A stretch of DNA of 64,000 nt from Paragorgia papillata (taxonomy: Eukaryota; Cnidaria; Anthozoa; Scleralcyonacea; Coralliidae), in assembly GCA_035771165.1 (NCBI GenBank), contig JAWNZC010000338.1, forward strand, positions 744,001-808,000, read 5' to 3'. Each line of letters begins with the position of its first letter. Within the stretch, counting starts at the first letter, position 1. The position numbers and the translations under genes were made by a program. Shown here in pieces: positions 44,785-57,474 of this stretch. The notes beneath the pieces were generated by a model. That model saw nothing but the letters and a program-made list of their open reading frames with translations, was not told the DNA's origin and did no database searches.

Positions 44785-46495
44785 GATGGTGCAGACAGTG
44801 AAGAAGGTGCAGACAGTGCAGAAGGTGCGGACAGTGCAGATGGTGCATGTGGTGCAAACAGTGCAGAAGGTCCAGATGGTGCAGACAGTGTAGAAGGTGC
44901 AGATGGTGCAGACAGTGCAGAAGGCGCAGACAGTGCAGAAGGTGCAGATGGTGCAGACAGTGCAGATGGTGCAGATAGTGCAGAAGGTGCAGACAGTGCA
45001 GAAGGTCCAGATGGTGCAGACAGTGCAAAGGTCCAGATGGTACAGACAGCGCAGAAGGTGCAGACAGTGCATATGGTGCAGACAGTGCAGAAGGTCCAGA
45101 TGGTGCAGACAGTGCAGATGGTGTAGACAGTGCAGAAGGTGCAGATGGTGCATATGGTGCAGACAGTGCAGAAGGTCCAGATGGTGCAGACAGTGCAGAT
45201 GGTGCAGACAGTGCAGAAGGTGCAGAAGGTGCAGATGGTGCAGACAGTGCAGATGGTGCAGACAGTGCAGAAGGTGCAGATGGTGCAGATGGTGCAGATG
45301 GTGCAGACAGTGCAGAAGGTGCAGACGGTGCAGATGGTGCATATGGTGCAGACAGTGCAGAAGGCGCAGACAGTGCAGAAGGCGCAGACAGTGCAGAAGG
45401 TGCAGATGGTGCAGACAGTGCAGATGGTGCAGACAGTGCAGAAGGTGCAGATGGTGCAGATGGTGCAGATGGTGCAGATGGTGCAGATGGTGCAGATGGT
45501 GCAGACAGTGCAGATGGTGCAGACAGTGCAGAAGGTGCAGACGGTGCAGATGGTGCATATGGTGCAGACAGTGCAGAAGGCGCAGACAGTGGAGAAGGCG
45601 CAGACAGTGCAGAAGGTGCAGATGGTGCAGATGGTGCAGACAGTGCATATGGTGCAGACAGTGCAGATGGTGCAGATAGTGCAGAAGGTCCAGATAGTGC
45701 AGGCAGTGCAGGAGGTCCAGATGGTGCAGACAGTGTAGAAGGTGCAGATGGTGCAGACAGTGCAGACGGTGCAGACAGTGCAGAAGGTGCAGACAGTGCA
45801 GATGGTGCAGACAGTGCAGAAGGTCCAGATGGTGCAGACAGTGCAGAAGGTCCAGATGGTGCAGACAGTGCAAAGGTCCAGATGGTGCAGACAGTGCAGA
45901 AGGTGCAGACAGTGCAGATGGTGCAGACAGTGCAGAAGGTGCAGATGGTGCAGATGGTGCAGACAGTGCAGAAGGTGCAGATGGTGCAGACAGTGCAGAA
46001 GGTACATATGGTGCAGACAGTGCAGATGGTGCATATGGTACAGACAGTGCAGAAGGTCCAGATGGTGCAGACAGTGTAGAAGGTGCAGATGGTGCAGACA
46101 GTGCAGAAGGTGCAGATGGTGCAGACAGTGTAGAAGGTGCAGATGGTGCAGACAGTGCAGAAGGTGCAGATGGTGGAGACAGTGCAGAAGGTCCAGATGG
46201 TGCAGACAGTGTAGAAGGTGCAGATAGTGCAGATGGTGCTGACAGTGCAGATGGTGCAGACAGTGCAGATGGTGCAGAAGGTGCATATGGTGCAGACAGT
46301 GCAGATGGTGCACATGGTACAGACAGTGCAGAAGGTCCAGATGGTGCAGACAGTGTAGAAGGTGCAGATAGTGCAGACAGTGCAGACAGTGGAGAAGGTG
46401 CAGATGATGCAAAATGTGCTGATAGTGCGGATCTTGCATATGGTATAGTTGGTACAGATAGTACAAATGGTACATCCAGTACAGCTGCTACAGCT
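44785..46495. repeat. 9/18-bp minisatellite (GGTGCAGACAGTGCAGAA)n
   Basis: About 1.7 kb built from GGTGCAGAT, GGTGCAGAC and AGTGCAGAA units, often in 18- or 27-bp combinations. Large blocks recur, such as the GCGCAGACAGTGCAGAAGG region at about 45365 and 45590. Since units are multiples of 3 and lack stops on both strands, ORFs of up to 599 codons arise on the minus strand and several on the plus strand. None has other protein features. Confidence 0.95.
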
Positions 46496-46587
46496 ACAAT
46501 CAGTGGATTTATTCGTTGAAATCTTTCATACAAAAAATCATTCAATTCCTTACTAATTTAAAATTTTCTATTACTCCCCTCCCCCTG

Positions 46588-47545
46588 GATGGTGCAGATG
46601 GTGAAGAAGGTGCAAATAGTACAGAAGGTGCTGCTGGTGCTGATGATGATGCAGATAATGCAGAAAGTGTGGATGGTGAAGATGGTGAAGGAGGTGCAGA
46701 TGGTCACATGATGCGAATGATGTGGATAGTGCAGATGGTGAAGAAGGTGCAGATGGTGCACATGCATATGATCTGGATGGTGCAGATGGTGCGGATGGTG
46801 TGGATTGTGCAGATGGTAAGGGTGCAGATGATGAGGAAGGTGCACATGGTAAAGCTGATGAAGAAAGTGCAAATAAAACAGAAGGTGCTGGTGGTGTGGA
46901 TGATGCAGATGGTGAAAAAGGTGCAGATGATGAAGAAAGTGCAAATAATACAGAAGGTGCTGGTGGTGTGGATGGTGCAGATGGTAAAGAAGGTGCAGAT
47001 GGTGAAGAAGGTGCAGATAATGAGGATGGTGTGGATTGTGCAAATGGTAAAGAATGTGCAGATGATGAGGAAGGTGCAGATGGTATGGATGGTGCAGATG
47101 GTAAAGCAAGTGCAAAGAATGCAGAAGATGCTGGTGGTGCAGATGGTGCAGAATGCAGAAGGTGCAGATGGTGTGGATGGGACAGATCATGAAGAAGGTG
47201 CAGATGGTGCATATGATGCAGGTGATGTGGATGATGCAGATGGTGCGGGTGGTGCAGATGGTGCGGGTGGTGCAGATGGTAAAGAAGGTGCAAATGGTGA
47301 AGGTGCAGATGATGAGGATGGTGTGGATTGTGCAGATAGTAAACAAGATGCAGATGGTGAAGCAGGTCAGATGATGTGGATGGTGTGGATGGTGTATATG
47401 GCAAAGAAGGTGCAGATGGTGTGGATGGTAAAGAAAGTGCAAATAATGCAGAAGGTGCTGGTGGTGCAGATAATGCAGAAGGTGCAGATGATGTGGATGG
47501 TGCAGATGGTAAAGGTGCAGATGGTGAAGAGGGGGCAGGGGGGCT
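46588..47545. repeat. Second 9-bp-based minisatellite (GGTGCAGATGGTGAAGAA)
   Basis: About 0.95 kb of more diverged units (GATGGTGAAGAAGGTGCAG, AGTGCAAATAATACAGAAGG, GGTGCTGGTGGTGTGGATGG). It follows the first array after about 90 unique bases and shares the GGTGCAGAT unit. The plus-strand ORF of 348 codons (Asp/Gly/Ala/Glu-rich) is broken into several frames and is probably not a gene. Confidence 0.9.
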
Positions 47546-48165
47546 ACAGCACATCCCATTAGGGAAATTTGTCAATTTTGTTGGTGAATCAATGATCTGG
47601 AAGAAAAAATCAATTGGCAAAGACCTTTTTAACTGATTAAGTCAGACAAGTCAGTAATTAATGATTTAACAGTGAAATGAAACTCCTGTAGAAACACAGA
47701 ATAAGGTACAGTATATGTTGTGTAGAAGCCAAAAGTGATAGTGATAATAATTACAACACACAAAATTTCATTTTCTGTTTTCAAAATTTGACAAAAAAAA
47801 ATGGCAAAGTTAATCACCCACCACTAGGTACATGTATTCAACAGATATTTCCTTATTGATACCTGGAAAATAAATGTTGAACATATATAGCTTGTTGGTT
47901 ACTGTGATAATTTCACACTGAGAAGACAGGAAAAGGCATTCTAGACATTCAAATTTTTAATATTTTTCAGAGGGAGAATGCCCCCATCCCCCTACTAGCC
48001 CTCCCCTGTCAGGGACCTTAGCCCATGTGTTGGGGAATTCCTGGTGCCACCCATGGTGGGCATACTAGTGATCATAATTGCGAACAAACATTTTATGAAC
48101 TATTATTTTGATTCTTATTCTGATGGTATTATTATTTTAATTGATATACCTTGATGGTACAGTAT
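47546..48165. other. Noncoding; GCATGCCCCC-like repeat copy 3
   Basis: At about 47930-48005, GGAAAAGGCATTCTAGACAT and GGGAGAATGCCCCCATCCCC are a diverged copy of the repeat at 1545 and 24953. Nothing else is seen. Confidence 0.4.
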
Positions 48166-48187
48166 GTAATATCCCATATGAAAGAAG

Positions 48188-48385
48188 TCTATAGGCACCT
48201 ATAGGCAACCTACGGAAAATGTTCCAATTACCTAGATGGAAGCACTTGGTGCCTATAGAGATCTATAGGTTGGTTGCCTATAGGCTTGTGTGCCTATAGG
48301 TTACCTATAGGAAATGTTCCAATTGCCCACAGAATCCTATACGTTGGCCTATAGACTACTCTATAGATCAACTATAGATTGTGTT
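48188..48385. repeat. CTATAGG-rich cluster
   Basis: About fifteen copies of CTATAG(G) and its palindromic variants lie in 200 bp. They include two similar blocks ending in GGAAAATGTTCCAATTACC and GGAAATGTTCCAATTGCCC. Confidence 0.7.
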
Positions 48386-48799
48386 AGGGATATGTCTGTA
48401 ATGGTATATCTTTAATTGAAAATGGCTGCCTATGTTTATATAGCATGATATTGCATTGTTAGGAGAGTGAGTTGAGAGTAATTGTAAGTACTAATTATGT
48501 AAACCTTCACAAATCCAAGTGTTTGCACCAACTGAGCTACATGGTTAATACTGAATTTCAAAACATACTCATTTCATCAAGTCAGCTAGTATCGAACTAT
48601 ACTCAGTTCAAACTGTATTATATGATGTGGAAATTGACACTAACTTGGGCGATTCTTTTGAAAAATTGGCTATTTCATAGCAAACAAGCTCTTGTTTTCA
48701 AAATGCTCCGAAGAGTCCAAAGTTCTTGATCTGATGCAATAATCATTGTGTACATGTATTCACGTGAACAATGCATGATTAAAGCTGGTGCCTGAGGGA

Positions 48800-48920
48800 A
48801 ACATTGCACTGTTTCCTTCTTCGTTGTTGATGTCAGAGGGAAATGGTGCAATGAGAGGGAAACGGTGCAATGAGAGGGAAACAGTACTGCAATGAGAGGG
48901 AAATAGTGCAATGTTTCCCT
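48800..48920. repeat. Short tandem repeat (GTGCAATGAGAGGGAAAC)
   Basis: Four imperfect units of about 20 bp lie between inverted GGGAAACATTGCACTGTTTCC-like and AATAGTGCAATGTTTCCC ends, so the tract could fold back. Confidence 0.7.
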
Positions 48921-49302
48921 TGGCAGAAAGAAACATTAAAGTTTTGTTGTCAACACGTGACCATGATTTGACCAATAGGATTTCATCTTTGCCTTCTTTG
49001 GCAAACGAAAGTCTTTGGTATATATATAACAATATTATTTATTACTCGTGGCACACAAAAATGTATCAAATACGCCATTACATCGTCTTTCGTGGAAGCG
49101 ACATTAAAGTCACCTTCCAAGAAGTCAGTCATTCAGATTGTCCCATCCCCAATCTACAGAATTTTACAATAAAAAATCGCACTCACCAATGCTGTCAGAA
49201 TTGCTTTCCTTTGCGGCGAACCACTTGCTAATATTATGTTCTTTTTGTTCAAACTTTCCAATATCGGCTGCAACATTTTGTACGTTATAAAGTATAAACC
49301 TG

Positions 49303-49620
49303 CCAGACTGGAAAGTTTGTAAAATGCGCAACGGGAATCAAATTTCGGCCGCCATTTTGCGCGGGCATCTCGTGAAAATTGCGCGGGCTCGCGCGGGAAA
49401 ATAAGTCGTTTGCAGGGCGGTCGCGAATAAAATGGCGGCTACAATCGAATTTCCATGCAGTTTTCGCCGAATCTGCGTTAAAAGTCCGCGATGACAGGCA
49501 ATTTTTCGAAAAATTGCGCGGCCACTACATTTTTTACGAAAATTGCGCGGCCGCGGGAAACTGTCGTGAAAAATCGCGCAACCGAAATATCCGTTGCGCG
49601 ATACAAACTTTCCAGTCTGG
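49303..49620. mobile_element. CG-rich MITE (CCAGACTGGAAAGTTTGT ends)
   Basis: Perfect inverted ends CCAGACTGGAAAGTTTGT (49303-49320 and 49603-49620) enclose a GCGCGG-rich body with repeated AAAATTGCGCGG. Just outside, TATAAACCTG and TTAAAACCTG may be a 10-bp target duplication with two changes. The CpG content is far above the surroundings. Confidence 0.8.
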
Positions 49621-49639
49621 TTAAAACCTGAGGAACCGA

Positions 49640-50285
49640 TTTAGATTACCCTGGTTTAGGCATACATGAAGTACCTACAGTAATGCACAGCAGTCGGAAA
49701 CCAATCGAAGTTCGGAATTAGTCGGAAACATTTGTGACAAACTTTAATAGTTTATTTAACTTAATTAAGTTGATGTTCACCTCAAGTGTATGTGTTTTAG
49801 CACAAACATATTTCATCGCCAATTTTTAATTTTTTGCCATATTTTGAAAATGTAAAGCATCTGATCAAATCAAGCAAACCGCCAAGGCGCTGTGTGTTGT
49901 TAATATGTTTTCACTTCTGTTTGTCTGAGTTTGTTTGTCTGTTTCTTAATATTCATGAAAGTTGACTAACTGACTCCGGTGTGTAAATTTTAATTTGATA
50001 TACAAGAAAAGAAATAGACGAGATTCGGTATTTAAAAAAAAAAGAGGTGAGAAACGAAATCTAAAAAGTAGTTTTGATGTCGTGATAAGATTGAACAAGT
50101 CAGCAACGGGATTCTAGATTTCTAAATAACGAGTATGAACACGTTGGTCGGGATTAGAACAGCGAAACCAAACTTTGTTGGGAAGGGTAGCAAATATCGA
50201 GCGGGATTCAATATTTAAGAAGCCTATATTGTATGGTAACTTTCCACACGTGACGTCGCATTAATTACATGAGATGTTATGCCAC
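49640..50285. other. No recognised feature
   Basis: AT-rich noncoding sequence. Confidence 0.45.
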
Positions 50286-50290
50286 ATTAA

Positions 50291-50790
50291 GGCCTGCGCT
50301 AAACGTCGCACAATAGACGAATTTAATTCAGACGAATTTAATTGCTTGAATTTTATTCGACGAAACTGCGACGTTAACTCGATTAAATTCGACACACGAA
50401 TTAAATTCGTCTCGTCAATTAAATTCGTCCGAGTCAGACGGATAGTGCGACGATAATGCGTGTTCGAGTTATACGAAGAATTATCGTCGCGTCGAATTAA
50501 ATGTTTCGCTTCTCAATCTGTCTGTGACAATTCGGTGCCATGTTTTCAAGAAGTCGTTTCAAGGATCCACGAGTCCAAGTAAAAACAATTAAATTCGACT
50601 GAAATTCGACGTTTAACTCGACGTCGCATTTACGTCGCACTACCTTTAATATGCTTTAATGAAATACTCCTAAATCAGTGTTACAAGGAGGTTTACAGGT
50701 ACATAACTAATAATATATTATAGTACATATGAAGAAGTACCGACGAAGTTAATTCGAATTAAATTCGTCTGAATTAAATTCGTCTATTAA
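50291..50790. mobile_element. AATTCGTCTGAATT-rich MITE, copy 2
   Basis: Matches 21067-21466 from GGCCTGCGCTAAACGTCGC onward. It is split by about 100 bases of unrelated sequence (about 50641-50743) and lacks the right terminal GCGACGTTTAGCGC. The 60-codon ORF is a by-product. Confidence 0.8.
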
Positions 50791-52035
50791 TATAGAACGA
50801 TGCATTCTTTATCGTGTTATTCTTATCCAGCTAATGCTTGATGGCGACAAAAATGTTTTCAAAATATTTACACCTTTTGGGACTATTATTGACACATCCG
50901 GATTTCCTGCGGAGACGCCGCGTTCTAAGTCGAGATAACTTTGCAAGCAAGCATGCAGGTCCACCTGGATAATCTCGAAGACTATATATACAAAATTGGA
51001 ACGACCAACAATGGCGTTAATAGTAACAAATAACATTAGTACCATCTAATTTTAGCCGTACAATGGAAAGAGAATATCCGCATGGCTCTGATATATATAG
51101 CACAGCATGTACCAGTCAAACAAGATTACACCGTGATTATCATTCGCGAATGAGCAGTGTTGATAATTCACAAGTTGACGGACAGATCGCATTAATCTAT
51201 TACCATGCAGTGCAGCCTGACGAAGCATCTGGTCAGTCACGATGCATGTGAAAACGTTCCCCGAGATCTGTTTTTATTGTAGATGTGCCTGCTTGTTGAT
51301 TCTGCGTGGGGGGGGGGGTTACAATATATATTTATCTTTGCATAGAGAAAGAGGTTTATCTATATTTGATCGTATTTGAAAGCTTATAACTAATACTTTA
51401 CATAAGGCTTTACACCGTCCGTATAACGATTTCAATTTTTTGAAAATTTTAGAAGCGGGCTTCCCAACAGCTTCTGCAAAATGTACTCTATTATTCACCG
51501 TGTTCATAAAGATGGCCACCAATTTATATCTTTTATTTGTAATGTTTAAAGCACGAACAACAGTGTTTTACAATGTTTTTGGTTGATTTTGCTTCGGACT
51601 TATTCGATCAATTGCAAATAAGGATGACAATTTTATATAAAATCCTACGTTCTTTAGTATTATTTATATATAGAATTCCGTATACATTACAGTATTCTTT
51701 CTGACATCGATGAGTTTTGTTAGGTATAACTGAAACCACCAACATGGTTGTTTTCCTCTTTGATTAATTATATTAATAATGAGTTTTTAACGAGGCTGAA
51801 AAAGCTAATTTAAATGCATATAAAGCAAGAATATAACAATTTACATTCTTTCACGCGTGGACAAGCGTGATATGCTGAATATTTATTTATTTATTTATTT
51901 GTTTCTATGCATGGTACGTTCACTTGCGTAGTAAGGATTGTGGTGCACTGGGAACAATACAGTCGTTTGCACATCTTTATCAATAAGGTGCGTGCCTTAT
52001 CTCCTTCGAACGTCTCTAAATATACTCAATATGCA
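50791..52035. other. Noncoding; shares a repeat with 61.2 kb
   Basis: GCAAATAAGGATGACAATTT followed by TATATAAAATCCTACGTTC (about 51615-51655) and GCACGAACAACAGTGTTTTA (51551) recur in inverted orientation at 61205-61350. This is a dispersed element. No gene is seen. Confidence 0.4.
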
Positions 52036-52285
52036 AAGAGATACAAGAGATACATCAAAAGCCATAAACATATCGATTAGTGAATCCCCTGTATGAGGGG
52101 GCCAAGGGTATATTTTCGTGAACCCGTGATTGACTATTTTTGAGCTTAATGTCCCGTGAATCGTGATTGAACTGTTGAAAAAGTCGTGAAGATGCTATTT
52201 TAATTTTTGTGATTCGTGAAATGCCAAAAAAGTATCTGTGATCTCGTGACAAGACCCCCCCCCCCTCCCCCGCCCCTCCTGTATG
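52036..52285. repeat. Element ending in a long poly-C run
   Basis: Repeated CGTGATTGA and CGTGAA(A/T) words end in CAAGACCCCCCCCCC and TCCTGTATGG; CCCTGTATGAGGGGG lies at the left. Possibly a retroposed fragment. Confidence 0.35.
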
Positions 52286-52751
52286 GAAAACCTATCAGTT
52301 ATATCTATATTTATCCCTAGAAGTTTAGTATAAGGGCCATATTTCTCTCACTGGCCCAGTATGTGTTACTACAGGAGGAAACTGGAGTTACTTCCCGACT
52401 GAGGAAACCTGTCGTCAATGTCGTCATACTGAAAGCATTATTCTTTTCACATGCATGCAGCCAAGGTAGAAATCGAGTTATATAACCACTGTGTTAGCAT
52501 GAGTTTTGCCAACTGAACAAAACTAAATCCACAGATGTCAAAAATCGGTATTTTGAAAGCTATACATGCATACTAGAAAAATATCTGTGTTCCAACTGAT
52601 CATATATATATAATGTGGTGTCAAAAAACAAGGCAAATTTCAAGTTTTCGTGGGTTTTTATGGATCAGCTATATATACTACCTAAACCCTTAGGTTACCT
52701 GTCGTCGCCAGCTAATAAGTTATTTTAGAATGTAAATGGGGAGAAATGGTT

Positions 52752-52905
52752 AATCGGCTCTTATCCACTCATCGCAGAAACTAGTTCGCAGCTTGCTGCA
52801 ATGCAAGACTGCAAGTACTTGTATCTCATTAAAAATAACTCACAACGCGAAAACAGCGAGCTCATGGTGCCAGCTGGTTTTTGCGATGACTGGAAAAGAG
52901 TCTTT
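52752..52905. mobile_element. MITE (AACTCGCAGC family), copy 2
   Basis: CCACTCATCGCAGAAACTAG, then TTCGCAGCTTGCTGC at the left and TTTTTGCGATGACTGGAAAAG at the right. It is the inverse of 29214-29388. Confidence 0.7.
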
Positions 52906-53905
52906 ACGCACCGCAGGTATAATACTCCAAAACTCGCTGTTTCTCTCTCAGAAATGACGCATATGCAAACGCTTATCTCCCGGTTATTACTTTCGACGTT
53001 TCGCGGTAGCACATCTCAAAACGTACTTATCTCACTGTTAAAGCATTTTTGAAGTCATTTGATATATAACACGTACACTCCAAATCTATTTTGGGTCCTT
53101 CAATGCATCAATTGGTCCGATCTCTTTCACCGTATGCTTACCGCCATGGTAAGGCCTGCTGGAAGATTTTGTGCAAACACTAATATGAATATATTGCATA
53201 CAAGATTGCATGTAATGCCAATTAAATTCAATAATAAAATAAAGAATAAATATACATTGTCATGAATGCGCAAAAATATAAAACTGTTTTATTTCGTATT
53301 AGTCAGTTAAGCCACGTGGATTTTATATCACGAAAATCTTAATATTAATACGACTATTTGAGAAAAGCAAAATGATAATTAATAAAGCCTGCAAAATAGA
53401 CTTAATATTCAGTCATAGATATACAAAGAACGACTTTCGTGACATAAAATCAACCCAGTAACCGGGCTAGCCCGCCCCCGCCCTAAAATCAGTAAAGACT
53501 GGGTTTTGCTTTAAATTTTTGATATACGATTAATTAATTTATTACTATTTCATTCCATGACAAATGTGTCAGCATCAGTGCGATTTATTATCACACAATT
53601 ATATATGTATATATATATATATATATATATAAAGCTATCTAACTTACTTTATGAATTATGGTCATCCATGACTAAATTTCAAATCCTGCCGACTGCCAAC
53701 ACTTATAGATATAGATTATACAACGTTATATCATTTAAGGAATCTTGAATTCTATTTTAAACTTAACCTTCCTCAATTTATATGCTAAAGTTATATCCTC
53801 ATTTGTAATAATGTGCATTGTAAAGCTGATTAAGTTAAAATTAAATTAAAATTAAATTAGTAGATTTTTTTTACTTTTGGCAACTTCTGATGCACATAAT
53901 CAGTT
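52906..53905. other. Noncoding with (TA)n near 53588-53631
   Basis: AT-rich, with a TATATATA tract and a GGGCTAGCCCGCCCCCGCCC spike at 53463-53482. No gene is seen. Confidence 0.45.
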
Positions 53906-53910
53906 TTAGT

Positions 53911-54617
53911 ATAAATACACAGGTGATTATAGAAAATCGCGCGCGCTGATTGGTCGAGTTACTTCGGATCAATTCTCGATAATCACCTACAGCGTTTATC
54001 CAAAATGGCCGCCAGCCAAGTTGTCAATGCGACAGACGAGGAAATTAACAATTTTAAAGAAAATGTTGTTCCTAAAAGTACGAAAATGTGTATTTATACT
54101 AAAACAATTATTCGCCTCAGTGAATATCGGTGAATAATAACCTCGACTTCGTCTCGGTTATTATTCACCGATATTCACCTCGCCTTCGGCGAATAATTGT
54201 TAATTATTAACATTTTATATTGTGAGTGTTTTATCGGTTTCCAATCAATCCCATGCATAGAAAATTCAAAAAATTAAAAAGGATCTCGTCATGTCTGGTC
54301 CCAATCAAATTTATATTGGTAATTGATACTTTAGGAATTAGGGGAATATATTGGTTGCAACATAATAAATTTAGTCATTCTTACTCGTTTAACCAAATAA
54401 GAATTATCTTGCGACTTCTGTTATCACTTGTGTCTATTATTTAACAATTATTCGCCGAAGGTGAGGCGAATAATTGTTTTAGTATATATATACACATTTT
54501 CGTACTTTTAGGAACAACATTTTCTTTCAAATTGTTAATTAATTTCCTCGTCTGTTGCATCGAAGTAGCTCGACCAATCAGCGCGCCCGATTTTCTATGA
54601 TCACCTGTGTATTTATT
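53911..54617. mobile_element. Long-inverted-repeat MITE (707 bp)
   Basis: The left end ATAAATACACAGGTGAT mirrors ATCACCTGTGTATTTAT at the right. The arms include CGCGCGCTGATTGGTCGAG / CTCGACCAATCAGCGCGCC and AACAATTATTCGCC / GGCGAATAATTGTT. A second palindrome (TGAATATCGGTGAATAATAA and mirror, 54120-54200) lies within. No transposase. Confidence 0.85.
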
Positions 54618-54869
54618 GCTGCCAAGGCAGCACACTAATATTGACTTGGGTTAGCTGTGTCTTGTGCCCAGATCTCTTGGCCGAGCTATGAATATGCGAC
54701 TGACTTGAATCTCGGTTTGAAAATCGAGTTTGTGACGTTTTGTGACGTAGCAGATTGTTCCTATACCCTACATTACATACTCTAGAGTATTAATAATAAT
54801 TTTTGGACTTTCCAACCTCCTTCTCAGGCAACCTTGTTGGCTCTTTATATTGGAAAGAGGTGGGAAAAA

Positions 54870-55245
54870 ACGTGGGTAGAGTGGGGGAACTCGGGTGGAG
54901 TGGGCAAACTTGGGTGGAGTGGGCAAACTTGGGTGGAGTGGGCAAACTTAGGTGGAGTGAGCAAACTTGGGTGGAGTGGGCAAACTTGGGTGGAGTGGGC
55001 AAACTTGGGTGGAGTGGGCATACTCAGGTGGGGGGGTGGGGCTCTGGTAGATTGGGCAAACTCTGGTAGATTGGGCAAACTCGGGGCGTGGAGTGGGCAA
55101 ACTCGGGTGGATTGGGCAAACTCAGATGTAGTTGTAGTAGATGGGGGGGGGGGGGGGGTGTTACATTGGCCACAAACTGCACAGAGTTGCTTGCAAAGCA
55201 ATGCATGCTAAATGTTTTTGTCCCATTTGAGGCAGCACGTCACTT
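54870..55245. repeat. 19-bp minisatellite element, inverted copy
   Basis: The unit GGGTGGAGTGGGCAAACTT is repeated from about 54890 to 55130. It is followed by a G run, TTGGCCACAAACTGCACAG and CATTTGAGGCAGCACGTCAC. Unit and flanks are the reverse complement of those at 12.74-13.48 kb. Confidence 0.85.
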
Positions 55246-57474
55246 GCGATAGTAACTTCTAGTACTAAACTTATATAAACAACACTGCATGGGGAAGCTA
55301 AATTGTTTCTTTTTTTCTGAGACGGAATTAGAAAAGCAATAAACTGCATAAACCTAACACGTACTTAACTTACACGTAGTTAAACTAGAAAGACACAGCT
55401 CAAAGCAAATATTTGTCAAAGCCATACCACACTCATAGCAACAGATTAACATTTCCGATATATAACTTCTGTCTGTCACTCTTATTGGATCTCGAACTTG
55501 AAGGAACAGTTTATATGGGCCGATGGGCGTGCACTTATTTATATACTAATTTATTAGAGAGCTCCGGTTCACACCGAGACGATCATACTGCAAGCAGTGT
55601 ACACTTGCTCCAAGTCTACCTCCTTGATTTCTTTTAACGGATTTGGGAAGTCTACAAACAATGAGGTAATCTTCCGGTTCAAACGATATCTATAACACTG
55701 TAACATTACTATAAAATATAAATTACAAATACTAACTATAGAGATTGGACGCTCTTGTTCTTAAATACTTTAACCGTTGTTGTTACTTGTTAGAATGCAA
55801 GCAGTATTACTTCAGTAGTCCACTCCAGTAGGCAAAAGATCATCATCTACATCAAAATTCAAATACGAACTGCATGATTGTAGTAAAAACGCAAGCCTTA
55901 AACAAAAGAAGCGCAAATACTAAAAATATTTTTTACGTTTGTAGAGAAACAATCGAACAGACGTTCAAACGTCTTCGGCGGTTACTTACCAGATCATAAA
56001 AAAGCGTGTAACGATATTTGGCGAAAGATTATAGTTTATAGTTTATATACTTAAATATTTTGAGTAACTTATCGCAAATTTGATTAACTGCGATTTAGCA
56101 CTTGTTTCCTGTTCCATAGGATTATGACGTCAAAGGCAATTGCTTCGTACTGACCAGCTGCAAATGCAGTGACATTTTTGAAAGGTAAAATCTGTGCCGA
56201 GCTATTCTGATCCAATTTAGTTTTTTTGGTATTTTGATCCTTGCAGGCAACGGTGTGTGGCGGCCGGTCGCGGTAGAGACCAAGCTTCTGGTGTTTAAAT
56301 ATATGCATATATAATATTCCCTGACCTCTCTTACCTGCATTGGTAGATATCTACATGGACTATAGATCTATCAATAACTCACCTAGAAAACGTGGGCTCT
56401 CCACATGGTCATTACCAGTCTGCTTGGCCACAGGTGAGGTCGTTTTCAATTATCGGAAGATAAATTTCTGTTGCGCTAATTTGACAAATAGTCGTTTAAA
56501 CAAAAAACGACATGTTAGAAAACGGCGTCCCACTTGGTTGAGTAAATATATTATTATTAGGACAATATTTGATGACAGCTAGCTGCGTGTATGTGGTGAA
56601 AGCTGCAAGACGTCATTCCACAGGTTCACACTCGCACACCGTGCCAGACCTTGTTGCCCTTCAACTTACCTAGAAATGTCATCGAGAAAAGAGACGACAA
56701 GATAAATTTGTGATTTCTTTTTGTAATTTTGTAAAAACTTAAAGACCAGCAAAATTACCGGAAAGGAAAATCTTCGGCTAATCAGTTTCACTCGTTGTCA
56801 CGTTGCATTGCTTGAACAGATCCTGCATGGATGCCTGCTGGCTATTTGCTAGAACATTTAGAAAAAAACAAACAATGAGAAAGACTACTGGTAATTAGCA
56901 AAGGAAGTAGGCAAAGGTGGGCGTTAATTGTTAAATTGCTTATCTCCCTTCCCTTTTTTGCCAATTAGGCTTTTAGCTAAACACTCACACGAAGCTCGTC
57001 GAAGCTATTTATGATCTGGCCCGATCATTAACTAGCGATTACAAAACTAGAACGTGATATTTTCAGCCACCACCGGCAAAAGATTAGAAGTGCCTTTCTC
57101 AAATCCTTTTTGAAAGCCAAAGAGACGCGCGAACTGACAACATCCGGTATTTGATAAACAGATTTAAAGGCAAACTTAATATCAGGTTATAACAATTATA
57201 TCCGTCAACAACGGGATTTTATATTTAGTTTGGTTATCCTTGGATTTGCGGCGCACGGCAGATTATCATCTCAGCAAACGATAATGGCACTGCGCTTTGT
57301 GGAGTACTAAACCTCTAGTTTGTTTGTTTTGATTTTTTTGCGTCGGACAATCTGATATATTTTACCACGCTTTTTTACTTGAAGTCGTAGGAAGAGGGAG
57401 TGTACTCATAAATTACGGCAACAATATTATTACGGATACAAACCTATCGCTGAGAAGGAAAACATTCTGTTAAC
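55246..57474. other. 5' flank of the HAND gene
   Basis: About 2.2 kb with few obvious repeats, unlike most of the window. That would suit regulatory DNA of a developmental gene. I do not see a clear TATA box. An in-frame TGA at 57451 (TCGCTGAGAAGG) fixes the first usable ATG at 57475. Confidence 0.4.

Noticed and set aside
44609..46545. Minus-strand ORFs of 568, 593 and 599 codons (CTICTVCTI, HLHCLHHL, SAPSALSAP)
   Set aside because: By-products of the 9/18-bp minisatellite. Three frames of one strand and parts of the other are open together.
50274..50456. 60-codon ORF (FNSDEFNCLNFIRRNCD)
   Set aside because: It is the translation of the MITE end shared with 21.07 kb, not a gene.
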